The position numbers and the translations under genes were made by a program. Below are positions 51,001-60,784 of a stretch of DNA of 64,000 bases, one piece after another (positions within the stretch are counted from its first letter, which is position 1; each line of letters begins with the position of its first letter). Source of the stretch: Euglena gracilis (taxonomy: Eukaryota > Euglenida > Euglenophyceae > Euglenales); assembly GCA_039621445.1 (NCBI GenBank), contig CP154956.1, positions 83,448,474-83,512,473 on the forward strand. Direction: 5' to 3'. Under the pieces are notes generated by a model. That model saw nothing but the letters and a program-made list of their open reading frames with translations. It did no database searches and was not told the origin of the DNA.

Positions 51001-54000
51001 GCCCAAAGTGTCGGACCTGTCTGGCACTGCCTCCCGGGCACTGGACTCTGACAGTGTCACGAGTATGACCTTGCAATTCCTCAGGTGTGTCAGTTTCCAA
51101 GGGGCAAGAAACCGAATTATGCGTTTTCAGGTTTTCACATTTTTTGAAACTGATGCGGTAAAAAAGAAGCACGTAATCAACTCTCTAGGTTTGCAAATTG
51201 GGGAGGGGGGCTGTTTTTAATTGTCAGAAAACCACACTGAATTCACTGTTTTCTGACAATCAGTTGTCTCATGCCATGCGAACAGAGCCATGCGAATAGT
51301 TGTATGGGAAAGCTTGCTGGGGGGGGGGGGTTAGTATCTCCTGAAGACACTGAGGGAAACCTTCAAACAAAAAACAGCACCACTAGGAAGGAAAAAAAAA
51401 CAGGAACAGGAACAGGGGGTGTTGACCGTAAATTCACTTAAAAACCCCAAAAATAGGACCCCTCCAAAATAAGACCCCCCCCAAAAAACAGACTCCCCTG
51501 CCGTTTTTCAGAAAAAAAACCCCCAAAAACTAACCCCTCCCAAAGACCCCCTCGGGATATTTGGGGGGAAATAGGCCTCCCGAAAAATAGCCTCCCGAAA
51601 ATTGTGAAATACCCCTAAAAAAGTGAGTTCTTGATATCTTTTGTCCATTTTGTATGTGTCAAAATTGGCATTTTTGAGACAATTTTGACAAAAATCACCC
51701 TTTTTGGGGTCTATTTTTGGACCCTGCCGGGAAAGTGTTTTTCAGTCGAAATTTTCAGGAAAAATCCAAAAAGTAGATCCCCCCAAAAATAAGACCCTCC
51801 TTGGGATTCTCAGCAACGGAACCAAAAAAAATGGGCCCAGGGTCTTATTTTGGGGGGGGGGGGTTAATGACCTGGGGGGGGGGGGTGGCATTTCTCCCCG
51901 GGCCCAAACCCAGCCACCCACTTTTTTCGAAAACCCACCCACCCACAACACCCCGGGGGACACCCAGGGGTCAACCACCCACCCACCATCCGAACCCACC
52001 CAAAACCAGCCAAACTGGCCGAAACCAGCCGAGCACACTTTAAAAAAAAAGCCTCCAGCCTTCGGTCAGGACAAAACCAGCCAACAGCACACCCCATCCC
52101 GCCAGGCTGGGCTGGAGGAGGGGGGTCGACCCCCCACCCGGGAGGTGGGGAGGGTCGACCCCACTCCACCCACCATGGCACTCACGCGGGGTAAAATTTT
52201 TTTTCCTTCGGCGCCAAAGGAAAATTTTGACCTAAAACTCGGCGCCCCACCAAAAACAGGAAGGCCTGGTGAGGGGGGGGGGGGTCGGACCCCCCACCCA
52301 CGAGGATGGGGTGGGGGTGGTCGACCCCCCCCCCTGGGGGTGGGGGGTACAGGCCACTGAACCCCTCCGGGGGGGGGGGGCGGGTTCAGTGGCCCCAACC
52401 CACCCACCCACTCACGAAAACCCACCCGCCCACCCACCCACCCCCGGGGGTCACACTGTTGTTAAATGAATCTATGGCGTTGACCCCCATCCAGCACCCA
52501 CAGTTTTTCTGGCATTCCCGCAGAGCGATGGGGGGGGGGGGGCAGGGTTGGGGTGGGGCCCCGGGCGCCAGGCTGCGGGTGGAGCGGAACTGGGGCAGCT
52601 GCATCCGCTGGACGACGACGTCGACAGGGACCCCAACGGGGAGGACGACGAGCTGCGCCAGTACGCCGGCGGTGGCGGCGGGCGGCGCGCGCGACCCCCC
52701 ACTCCCTCCGCGGTGGATGCTGGTTGCTGCGGATGGACCACCCTCATAGGCCGGCCAGTCCGAACCCAAACCCTCCACCTTTGTTTGACCCCCAAGGGAC
52801 GGATGAGAAAAATTGGTGTGCCAAACCAATGGTGCACTTTGATACCCCCCGGGAGGTACTGAATCCAAAAATTGCCATATGTTATATACACATAACCGCA
52901 TAGATATACATGCATATCTCCATCATATGTGTGACATTCACACATTCATTCCAGGAACTGGAGGCGGCAGAAACATCCAGGGGATTTCTTAAGGACCCCC
53001 GGGGGGGGGGGTCCAGCCTCTGGCTGGCAAAAAGGCTGCTGGCTGGAAACAAGCTGCTGGCTGGACCCCCCCCGGGGGGGGTCCAGGGCTGGAGGGGGCT
53101 GGGCTGGGCTGGGTCGCTGAAAACACAAAATTTTCTACAACATTTTTGCCTTCTCGATGCTAGAACCAGGATGGATAGGGACTGGAGGAACAACCTACTT
53201 ACTGCCACACGTTCTTATGCATGTGTGGCCTTCAGCCGGCTGGCCCGGCCTCCGGCTGGGCTGGACCCGGCTTTATTTCACTCGACCCCCCCCCCCGCCC
53301 AGCCCGAATTTTTTGGGCTGCTGGCTAGATTTGAGCTGCTGGCTGGCTGGATCCCCCTTAGTTGCACTAAGGCTTCTTGTCTGTTTATGGCCGGCGCTAA
53401 CTTCGCTTCTGGCCCAGTTTGCTGCGTGGTGAGTGGCCAGGGACCCCTTACACCAGTCCTCTTTTGTTGCTCCCCCTGGCTGGCTGGACCCCCCCCCCGG
53501 GGGGTGGGGTGCCCTCTGGCTTAAGAAATCCCTGGAAACATCTCACATCACTCTGGTAGCGTTAGGCCCGGACGAAAGGAGCGACACATCGGACTGCTGA
53601 AGGAAGGTGGTCCGCGGTCAGCTCGTGTTTGAATTTGCCCGCAGGGGGATACAGTGCGTCTTTCCACCCATCATTCGTCCCCAAAGAGGGCATGTGGAAG
53701 AATAATTGATCAGTGAAAAAGGCAGGGTCACTTTATTTTCACCATTTTTATTCGTTCTGTATTTGTTTTCTTTGCATTAATCTTGAGAAAATATGGAGGT
53801 TGTGATGTCACTCTTCTTGTTGAATCGTTGTTCAATCATTCACTCCATTTTCAAACAGGGGGGGCTGTTCCGCGGGTGTGATGGGCTGAAACTGGCAAAA
53901 CTGCTTACTAACTCTTTGGGTGTTTTGGTCACCGAAAATAACAGACAGGAGAATTAATCAATTGACTGAGCACAAAGACCAGGGCTGAACAGCGAAATCC

Positions 54001-54661
54001 CCAGACCCCACCCTGCCTCAACATCTTTCCCGGGGTGCCAATTTTTAGATGAAAATTTTCGTTCAACACCCCCCCCCCCCACCAGGCCTTCCTGCGCAAC
54101 CCTGACCGACATGACGATGAGACTGAGAGCCGGGGAGCTCTCAGTCTCGAAGGAAGAAGGGCTCCCCCCACCCTGGCCATGGTACGCCAGCATGTTCACG
54201 AGGTAGCAGGGCATGCTTGAGAGGTTGGAGAACCAGAAGCCCCGGAAGAAGCCCTGCCAACCGCCGCCGCCGCCAGGCCGGACATGAAAGGTCCTGGGTG
54301 GCATGTGAGCACCCCCCCCCCAAATAGGAGGACCGGTCGCATCCAGCCAAAAGGGGGTGCCCTGCCATTTGAACCATTTTCATGGCACCCTCATTTGGTG
54401 TTCTCTTCTTTAAATGCACAGCTTAAAAAGCAATTGCTGCGCTAACTTGCATTATCAGCCTCGTTCTCGTTCTGGGATCTTAGTTCAACTTCTTTTGGTG
54501 GGTGTGTTTGTGACGACGAGGTCTGCTGCTAATGTTTTTTTTAAGAAAGGCAGACATCTGATTGGATTTGAAATAAAAGTATCCATACGCTGCTTGCTCG
54601 CAAACGTGGGCATGAACGTGGGCATGCGCACGCGCGCGGTGTTGTGTGTGTGGATGCGTGT

Positions 54662-54712
<51 letters not shown>

Positions 54713-54717
54713 CGTGC

Positions 54718-54762
<45 letters not shown>

Positions 54763-55474
54763 TGTGTGTGTGTGCGCGCGCATGCGCGCGCGTGCGCGCG
54801 TGTGTGTGTGATGGGCAAAGGCCTGTTGACGACCATTTCGTTGAAGGATCGACAGCAGGACCTCGCTTAGCAACCTTGGCTGGGGCTCTAGCACGGGCAG
54901 CGCCCTGACGGGAAGCGAGGCCCTGCCCACCCGTGCGAGGCGCAGCTGGTGATCCAGCAGTCCCGCTCGGTGGGAGATGGTGGTGTCCACCTGCTCCACG
55001 GTCTTGAGAACCCGAAGGGGGTGCGCCGAGGGACGGCTTCGCGGGTGAGGCAGGCTGGCAATGAGTGCAACATGGACCACTCGGCGGGTTGCGTCATTGG
55101 GAATCGGGCAGGAGTCGAACAGATGTGGGGGTCTGCATTGTGCCAAATGGAATGGCCCTCAAAAATAAATATGAATTAAATAAATAAAATAAAGATGAAT
55201 AAAATTAAAAAGTGAAATGATTATGAATAAAAAGTATTATTCATAATATTGTTGGTGCAAAGCATGTGCATGGATGTGACTTCGCTTGCACACACACATG
55301 CACGTTGGGGCCACCAACCAGTTGCCATGAGCCAAGCCTCTGCCGAGAGGTGTTGGCCAGAGAAGGCCCCCCTCGAGAGGAAGAGGAGGTCCTCAATGAG
55401 GCCGGAGACGGCGATGAGGGCGGTGAATCGGACTGGATTCATGCGCTCCCATTCCGCCTCCATTGGGCCAGCTC
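42450..55474 (-). CDS. mitochondrial carrier, SLC25A44-like (whole gene model, nine exons)
   Basis: Role: SLC25 proteins move solutes across the inner mitochondrial membrane with three repeats of two helices. This one resembles SLC25A44, a branched-chain amino acid carrier in mammals; substrate here is inferred only. The N-terminus has EWERMNPVRF, as in that family. Repeat 1 has a degenerate signature (HPLRVLKT), as in SLC25A44, and GFFRGFW. Repeat 2 has VPVDVVVQRMQ, AAEGLRGMYKGF and SYEHTKAW. Repeat 3 has LPIDVVKTRMQ, ATEGCRGFLRGLAPRLVSR and LYEQCR. Exons 3-9 join in frame by one conventional intron and five nonconventional ones. Introns 1 and 2 are unresolved. After LYEQCR the frame runs on to 42450, longer than usual, so a further intron or a species-specific tail is possible. 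Confidence 0.85.
42975..43075. repeat. dispersed repeat family F (foldback)
   Basis: GGCAGAACGGGAAGGCCTGG followed by GGGGGGGTCGACCCCCCCAC. Other copies, in either orientation, lie near 14500-14590, 38335-38400, 41705-41760, 43390-43450, 52100-52180 and 52255-52350. Confidence 0.7.
43555..43880 (+). repeat. dispersed repeat family E, copy 1
   Basis: GGGCCAACTCCTCGCCGGGC, CTTTGGGCCAGTTTTGCCAG and GCCCATTTGGGCCTGTTCGG. The same blocks occur in order at 46589-46680. Confidence 0.75.
43935..44560 (+). repeat. foldback repeat family B, copy 1
   Basis: AATAACACCCCCCC tracts facing GGGGTGTTATTT at 44288-44302, then TTTTGGGTGG, AAATGCTCCAA, GTATTTGGCCACA, AAGGCCGCC and AAAAAGTTTGA blocks, then CCAAATATAAAGCCCCC facing GGGGGCTTTA. 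The unique blocks recur in order at 59235-59450. Confidence 0.75.
44757..45045. repeat. GT microsatellite (about 290 bp)
   Basis: (GT)n with regular T, C and A interruptions and repeated higher-order blocks. Confidence 0.95.
45795..45930 (+). repeat. dispersed repeat family H, copy 2
   Basis: TGGCGCTTTGTGCCGAAAA, TTTTTTGCCCAAACCGTGCC and TTTTTCGGCCTGGCG, matching 39598-39765. Confidence 0.55.
46250..46760 (+). repeat. dispersed repeat family E, copy 2
   Basis: Contains GGGCCAACTCCTCGCCGGGC, GGCCAGTTTTGCCAGTTTTG and a duplicated AAAACCATGTT...TTTTTGAGCC block. Homologous to 43555-43880. Confidence 0.7.
46991..47060 (-). CDS. carrier exon 8: matrix helix of repeat 3
   Basis: Encodes THYHTFRDSCRHLYATEGC then RGFL, ending in the first base of an Arg codon. 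Matches TFRQLMAEEG-type sequence of the family. Confidence 0.85.
47061..48497 (-). other. nonconventional intron M7
   Basis: Starts CGCCGGGCCGGG, ends GCCGGCCGCCCTC. CGG at +4 to +6 pairs with CCG at -8 to -6, and CCGG continues after one bulged G. Removal joins MQCSQ to THYHTFRD in frame. It holds a TTTG array at 47155-47200. Confidence 0.7.
47155..47200. repeat. TTTG tetranucleotide array
   Basis: About ten TTTG/TTTGC units. Confidence 0.9.
48498..48584 (-). CDS. carrier exon 7: repeat 3, first helix
   Basis: Encodes VVSGVVAGSLSSLTTLP then IDVVKTRMQCSQ, the clearest carrier signature in the gene. Reading on would hit a TGA at 48458-48456; the nonconventional intron begins before it. Confidence 0.9.
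48585..50202 (-). other. nonconventional intron M6
   Basis: Starts TCAGGGGCC, ends GCCCCGGACC. GGGGC at +4 to +8 pairs with GCCCC at -10 to -6. Removal joins TKAW to VVSGVVAG in frame. The stem is short and GC-rich, so it is less certain than M5 or M8. Confidence 0.6.
49574..49771 (+). CDS. small coding-like ORF in carrier intron M6, opposite strand
   Basis: 65 codons, ATG to TGA, with balanced composition: CGEKDEMYAIHAVLGACWG, FAFMDNTEAYDVDEEFA, YNYIPPAYSGTVF. No homologue is recognised. It could be a nested gene, a last exon, or a relic of a mobile element. Confidence 0.25.
   Translation: MGVSKSPLEDVLACGEKDEMYAIHAVLGACWGTFAFMDNTEAYDVDEEFATAYNYIPPAYSGTVF
50203..50292 (-). CDS. carrier exon 6: repeat 2, second helix
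   Basis: Encodes GMYKGFAVTAGQSTLSSAIF then WCSYEHTKAW. The YKGF and SYE motifs are typical of carriers. Confidence 0.85.
50293..50666 (-). other. nonconventional intron M5
   Basis: Starts GGCCAGGGTTGG, ends CAGACCCTGGGGAC. CAG at +4 to +6 pairs with CTG at -8 to -6, and GGT continues with ACC. Removal gives GLR-GMYKGF in frame. Confidence 0.85.
50500..50545. repeat. AC/CG microsatellite
   Basis: (CA)n(CG)n(TG) stretch in intron M4/M5 territory; short. Confidence 0.8.
50667..50703 (-). CDS. carrier exon 5: 37-nt micro-exon
   Basis: Encodes ALAQQIFAAEGLR (Ala shared with exon 4), matching the matrix-helix EG motif of repeat 2. Too short for ordinary ORF searches; both borders come from intron stems and the frame fits on both sides. 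Confidence 0.8.
50704..52566 (-). other. nonconventional intron M4
   Basis: On the minus strand it starts GCCCGGGGCCCC and ends GGGGCCCCGGTGGG. CGGGGCCCC at +4 to +12 pairs with GGGGCCCCG at -14 to -6. The arms are themselves palindromic, so some pairing is trivial. Removal joins SLA to LAQQIF in frame. It contains the C/G-rich block 51840-52440. Confidence 0.7.
51440..51865 (+). repeat. foldback repeat, relative of family B
   Basis: Left side has CCAAAATAAGACCCCCCCC, right side GGTCTTATTTTGGGGGGG at 51840-51858. Like family B it is bounded by an AT-rich word next to a C or G tract in inverted orientation, but the word differs (AATAAGA). Confidence 0.6.
52567..52726 (-). CDS. carrier exon 4: repeat 2, first helix
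   Basis: Begins after CATCCGCAG, joining conventionally in frame to exon 3. A Gly/Ala-rich stretch leads to GVLAQLVVLPVGVPVDVVV and QRMQ, the carrier signature. Ends in the first two bases of an Ala codon at 52567, fixed by the stem of the next intron. Confidence 0.85.
52975..53130 (+). repeat. dispersed repeat family A, partial copy
   Basis: GGGGATTTCTTAAGGACCCC, GGCTGCTGGCTGG repeats and a perfect-looking CCCCCCCCGGGGGG block. Lies in carrier intron 3. Confidence 0.65.
53225..53535 (+). repeat. dispersed repeat family A, inverted full copy
   Basis: CGGCTTTATTTCACTCGACC, GAGCTGCTGGCTGGCTGGA and CTCTGGCTTAAGAAATCCC occur in the order expected for the reverse complement of 27283-27445. The middle holds about 100 extra bases. 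Confidence 0.75.
54172..54253 (-). CDS. carrier exon 3: second helix of repeat 1
   Basis: Encodes GFFRGFWFSNLSSMPCYLV and NMLAYHGQ. The exon could start up to 40 nt earlier. It ends CAGG before GTGGGG, a conventional phase-1 donor. Confidence 0.75.
54640..54815. repeat. GT/GC microsatellite
   Basis: (GT)n with CGTG and CGCG sections in carrier intron 2. Confidence 0.95.
54931..55054 (-). CDS. carrier exon 2: first repeat, degenerate PxD motif (borders approximate)
   Basis: Contains HPLRVLKTVEQVDTTISHR followed by LDHQLRLARVG, aligning with YPFTLIRTRLQVQ and the following matrix helix of SLC25A44. The 5' border is a possible CAG acceptor at 55055-55057; the 3' border lies near a GTGGGC. Confidence 0.55.
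55395..55474 (-). CDS. carrier exon 1: N-terminus (3' border approximate)
   Basis: ATG at 55463. Encodes MEAEWERMNPVRFTALIAV then SGLI. EWE followed by a basic/Phe stretch and a hydrophobic helix matches the SLC25A44 N-terminus. No GT donor near 55395; TGAGG here can pair with CCTCA near 55040, but the resulting frame does not fit. Confidence 0.65.
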
Positions 55475-55490
55475 CTGGGGGGAGGGAGAA
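55464..55490 (-). promoter_or_regulatory. candidate spliced-leader acceptor site of the carrier gene
   Basis: On the minus strand CTCTTCTCCCTCCCCCCAG is followed after 11 nt by the ATG at 55463. It resembles the context at the LIM gene start and fits trans-splicing, though a 5' UTR cis intron would look similar. Confidence 0.4.
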
Positions 55491-57934
55491 GAGCGTGTGC
55501 ACAGGCATGGAATGAGGCAACTGGTCAGACTGCCCCTCCTGCAAACACACCAACCAGGGATTTTTTAAGACCAGGGCTCCCCCACCCACCCAGGGGGTAA
55601 CCCCCCGATGAGGAGCGGTGCAGGGGGACCCACTTATTTGTGGTGCCTATTTTGGGGTAAAAAATCAAACACTTTTTTCATCGCTTCGCTCCAAAAAAAA
55701 GGCAAAAATGGCCAAGACCCTGCCTGGCGGGGGGCCCACAAGGCTCGGGGGTATCCCCGGGGGGAGAGGGATAAAAGGCACCAAACAAACAACCACAGTG
55801 CACACAGAGGGGGGGGGCAAGGGGTCCGGCAGACCCATCACCTTTCCTCCCCGGGGTCCAATCTTGACAAATTCCTGACCCCGACACAGGAAAACAATGT
55901 GCCCAACAAGGCACCCAACAATGCAGCACAACGTCCACGCATTGGCGACCGGCCCCCCAACCTTCTGTGGTCCCGTTTCAACCGCCTTCGCTACATACAA
56001 ACCATGGGGCACACCAGCGCGGCTATTCCGCGACCCTTGTGAAATGTATTGTTCAACCAAAATCCAGTCGGCAGAGGTGTCTGACAAATCACACACAAAG
56101 GTGTTCTCATCGCCGTTTCCCCTTTTCAACAAATAAATATTCTCCGCGAACAGCCAAATTATCACATTGTTGAGACGTTCATGAATGATGAACGGCAAAG
56201 TATATCCGGGCCTCATCCCATGATCACGTTCTTAGGAAAAGGCCCTGTACCATACCGCTGTACAAGCCTCGGCCACCATTCAAAGACATTTGGCCATGGC
56301 TGTCATCAGTCCTCGTTCGGTGGACCAACCATGCGGCCGCCGGGGTGGAGTCAAAAGAAAAGAAAGCTATGCGGAGAGGCTAGGCTTCGGCAAACAAACA
56401 AAACCCTCACGACATTTCTCATAAATGAACTGTTTCACAACGAGCACAAAAACTTGCAATATGGAAATGGGAGCAAGTACAGGGAAACAGGGACAAAAAT
56501 TGATAAATCAGACTTACAAAGGCGAAAAGTTTAGGGTGGTACAATCGTTTTTTGGAGGTGAACCTCACTGTCATCCTCTGACAACGAGGTCCACCTCCAA
56601 CCAACGATTATTCTCTGACCCCTTGGAATGCACACTCTTGAGCATTCAAAGACATCATTTTCAAGATCCAGGGGTTTTTTTTTAAGTCTTGGACCCTTGG
56701 GATGGGAGAGGGGGGAAGGTGAGTGGGTCTGGCCGAGCCCCCCCCCCCCCCCGAGGGGTCCTCCCAGGGGGTTCGGGTCCCCCAGGGGGGGGATAAACTT
56801 TTCGGCGCTTTTGGCGCAGAAAATTTTTGAAAAGGTGCTATTTCTAGCATTTTTAGTGATTTTGGCCAATTTTGGGGAAAAGTTGGTGGGTCCCCCAGCA
56901 CCCCCCCAGGGGGTGGGTGCGGGGACCCCCCCTCCCCCCGGTCTTAAAAAATGCCTGACCCCATCCTGGTGGGGATCACCCCTCCTCCGCCCTTTCTCAT
57001 TGTTTCATGGGTGATCCATTTTTTGTCAAAAACTTCCTTGGGCATTGAAGGGACGGGATTTTCGCCCCACCAGGCTTTCCCGTACAGCCCAGGGTGGTTC
57101 ATAAGGGACGGGATTCTTTTTTCCTCCTCGTGAAGGATCACGACGGCCCTATCGCTCTATTAATGGGGCAGGAGAGAGGGGAGGAGGAGGGAGGGTTGCC
57201 AGGGTTCCCATGCAGCTTTGGATTGAGGGTGACAAATTAAGTTACTCAGAGGGGGATGGCAATTTCAGGGGATGATGGCACCAAGGAACATGTGTCCTGC
57301 GCACAGGAAATTGGCGGAAGGAAGACGGGAGGGAAGCAAGAAGGTGACAATTTCTCTGGGGGCGGATGTCAAAAAAGAGAAACTGTCCAAAGCTAGGCAG
57401 TGAGGATGAAACTGAGCACTTGCACCGAAACCGCAAGAAAGAGAGAATAAGTGAAAATAAATCATACTTGGACTGCATACCTGCTTCCTTTTAAACTCCC
57501 CCTCCTCCAAATGGGATGGCCAAAGCCTCTCTAACCAAAGACTTCAGCGTGGCAGCACAGAAATGTGGAACTTTGCAAATAGAAAATTGTGGATCGGATT
57601 GGAACCGTGCACAACTGTGTGGCGTGGAACACCCTCGGGGGGGGGGGTCACAGAAAAAGAAGCTGGGGCAGAAGGGCACAGGCAAGCAAGCGCCAGCAAG
57701 CTGGACAATCGTTGCGCCGTCACCCTGACAAACCGCCGCCGTATCAAATCATACCTCCCACTACCTGGGACGTTGCCATCAGACTACTGGTTGTTTGGAG
57801 GAACAAAACCTGGGAATACGTCATGATTGTATGCACGCATCTCTTTAAGGGCCCCAGGGGGTTGCTGGGCCAGGGCTAGAAATTTGGGCTGGCTGCCCCC
57901 CCGGGGGGGGGGGGGGCTGGACCCCGGCTGGACC

Positions 57935-58520
57935 AGGCACCTATGATCACTTCCCATTTTAGTGCCACAGTCGGCCCTGGCCGGCGGCCCTGGTTGGCCC
58001 TGGTCGGCCCTGGTCGGCAAATAATCCGCCTGGGGGGTTTGCCAAAAAAAAGTGAGCTACGTCACGGATATGCAGCGTATTGCAAGCACTTTTGATCAAT
58101 TTTTGTTATTTTCCCCACTTTTGCCCACGTTTTGATTGATTTGGCCACTACTGTCGGCTTTTTGATGCTTTTGTGTGCTTTTGGCCACGTTTGCCGACTT
58201 TTGGCCACTATCTGCGGCTTCAGACTGCTTTTCACCTTTGTCGACTTTTGGTCGGCTTTTTGTTGCTTTTGACTGCTTCTGGCCACTTTTAACCACTCTT
58301 GGCCACTCTCGGCCAATTTTAGGTGCTGTGTGTGTGTTTTTGGCAACCTTTGCCCACTTTTTGCCACTTTGAAGCAAAGTTTGACCTTTTTGGACACCTT
58401 TGGACACTTGGGCACTTTTTGAACACTTCGTTGCCCCCCTTTTGCTGTTTTTGATTGCTGTTGAAGTTGAACGCCCAAAACACCCCCAAAACATCATTTT
58501 TGGCCATTTTTGAACAGTTT
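57935..58520 (-). repeat. dispersed repeat family C, inverted copy
   Basis: On the minus strand the order is the same as in 16670-17485: GGCCAAAAG/AAAAGCAG units, then GACCAGGGCCGACCAGGG, GGGCCGACTGTGG, AAAATGGGAAGTGATCATAG. About 58080-58520 is the repeat-unit part. Confidence 0.65.
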
Positions 58521-59164
58521 TCTTCAAAAAAAATCTTGTGCTGAAAATTTTTCAGCTGGACCCCCCCAAAAGGGGCTGGCCAGCAAGGGGGGGGGTGCTG
58601 CTGCGGCTGGGCTGGGCCCAAATCGGGGCTGCAGCAACCCCCCCGGGGGCCTGCAAAACCTTGAAGAGATGTATGATAAAAAAATCAACACCGCTTTAGG
58701 AAACAATGCTTCACTGACATTTTGGGCGGTGGTCGGTGATGACTGCACACGTGCTTAGTTTGTTGTGGAAATTGTTTTCCGTAGAAATGACACCCTTCCG
58801 GGTGGGCTGTTCGCAGATACCCCCGCAAAGTCAAGACGAGACAATGACAAGATGAAGGAATGGGGACCGATGCAAAAAAAGTGTTCACGCTCCAAACTGC
58901 GTTGCACCTTTCCACAAACTGCTTCAGTTGGGATAATGGCAGGGGAGGTGTGTGCCACGGTGCCACTCCCCTCCGGTGGGCATGGGAAGCTGGGGGCAGG
59001 GAGAGTTATAACCAGCAAATAAGCCTGCGCAGTGGATACGTGGCAGGTCCCTTTTGTGGAGGCTTTTGAGGAGGGGGACGTGGAAGGAGCCTCTGCAAGG
59101 AAGCAGCCCCCCTGATGCCTGTACACCTTACAAATACCTCAAACCCTGAAATTGTCCACATATT

Positions 59165-59530
59165 GTCTCGCTCATAAACCCCCCCCCCAAATATAAAGCC
59201 CCTCCCCGACGTGGAGCCAGACGCTGGTGTCATCCAGAAAAAAAAATTAAAATTTTGGGTGGTTTCAACATTTTTTCTCCTAAAAATGCTCCATTCTGGA
59301 TAATAATTGCCGATTTTTGGGGAAAATAGGATGTACACAACCAAAGTTTGGCATAAAACTGGTATTTGGCCACAATTAAAGGCCGCCGGAGGTCATAGAG
59401 GCCACCCCAAAAAGTTTGATCCCCCCCCCAATATAAAGCCTCCCCCCAAATATAAAGCCCCCCCAAATATAAAGCCCCGGGTCTTGAAATCCCATCCAAA
59501 TATAAAGCGGGGGGCTTTATATTTGTGGGT
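59165..59530 (+). repeat. foldback repeat family B, copy 2
   Basis: CCAAATATAAAGCCCC at the left faces GGGGGCTTTATATTTG at 59509-59524. The interior blocks match 44315-44480, while CCCCGACGTGGAGCCAGACG at the left is inverted relative to 43947-43975. Confidence 0.75.
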
Positions 59531-60784
59531 TACTTTCCTTGTTGTGTGGCGGTTGACTTCATAAATGGCACGGAGCCTGCAGTGGCCCCCCATTTGTGTG
59601 GGAAGTGAAAATGGGTGCTGCTCGTCTTTCATTCACTGGAAATTGAGCCCTGATCACGGGTGGGCAAACAAAACCAAGTCTGCATCAAGTTTGGTCCGCA
59701 GAGGAGAAGGAGGTAGGTGGTGAAGGTGCCATTGCACGTTTGTGCTCTTGGGGAGGTTGGGCTTTTGGGCGGCTACATAATTGAAGGTGGAAAACAATTT
59801 TGGTCCAGGAAAAAAGCCTTCAAAAAGTGGAGCCCATGGAAAAAAGGTGGACCTTGAAAGCATCAATAATCGAGCCAATATTTCACCTAATTATCAGACT
59901 CCATCCATTTGAACGGCCTTTCCCATCAATAATCAGTCATTTTCGACATTTTTAGGCTGTTTACTGATACATTCAATGATTTGGCAATTTAGTTCCCATT
60001 AACAAGGTCTTCAAATATTTCCACAGATTTATTTCCTTTTTCCCACCAGCATTTACTGCATCAGGGCAGCAGTATCCAACTCAAAGCAACCAACCAATCA
60101 AAAGAATAAACTGAGGGAAATAAATAGACCTCCAAATCTGTGCAAATTTCATTAAAGTAAAAAAAAATGCACAAAACCCTCCAGAATTGTCCCCCCAGCC
60201 CCTCCCCCCCCCCCGGAATCTATCTCCAGACATCCAGCCCCCCCCCCCCAGGATCTGAGAAGGCAGCACACCCTTCGCCTCCACAAAGGAAATGGAGAAC
60301 TTGTAAGCTGCAGTGTTTAGGAAACCCAGATCGACCACAAGGATCGACAGAGAAACTCAATTGCTGACTTTTCGCCTGTGGGGGGCTACAAATGGAGGTA
60401 TCTGAAAAGAAACAATAAATAGTTGCCGGGAGTCAAATTCTCAGGGCAGCAGGGAATTTGTTACACGTAACACCCCCTTGAAGCAGTAATTCTGAGGATG
60501 AGAAAGAAAGTTTGAATGGTCGGCTTCAGAGGCAGACTGGCAAATTGGCATGAGTGCAGTGGCACACCGCGCAGGCAAACCAAAGCCAAGGGTCTTGTGG
60601 CACCACTGAGGCTGCCACACCCTAACACCTGGCACCTGCACACACCCCTAACACATGGGCGGGTGAGTAATGGAATGCTTGCCAACCCCCCATCTTGGGA
60701 AATTGTCACCGTACAAATGGTCAACACCAGGGACCACTACAGCTTCCTCTTAGGCGGCACATCTCGCACATAAGCTTTTTTCTT

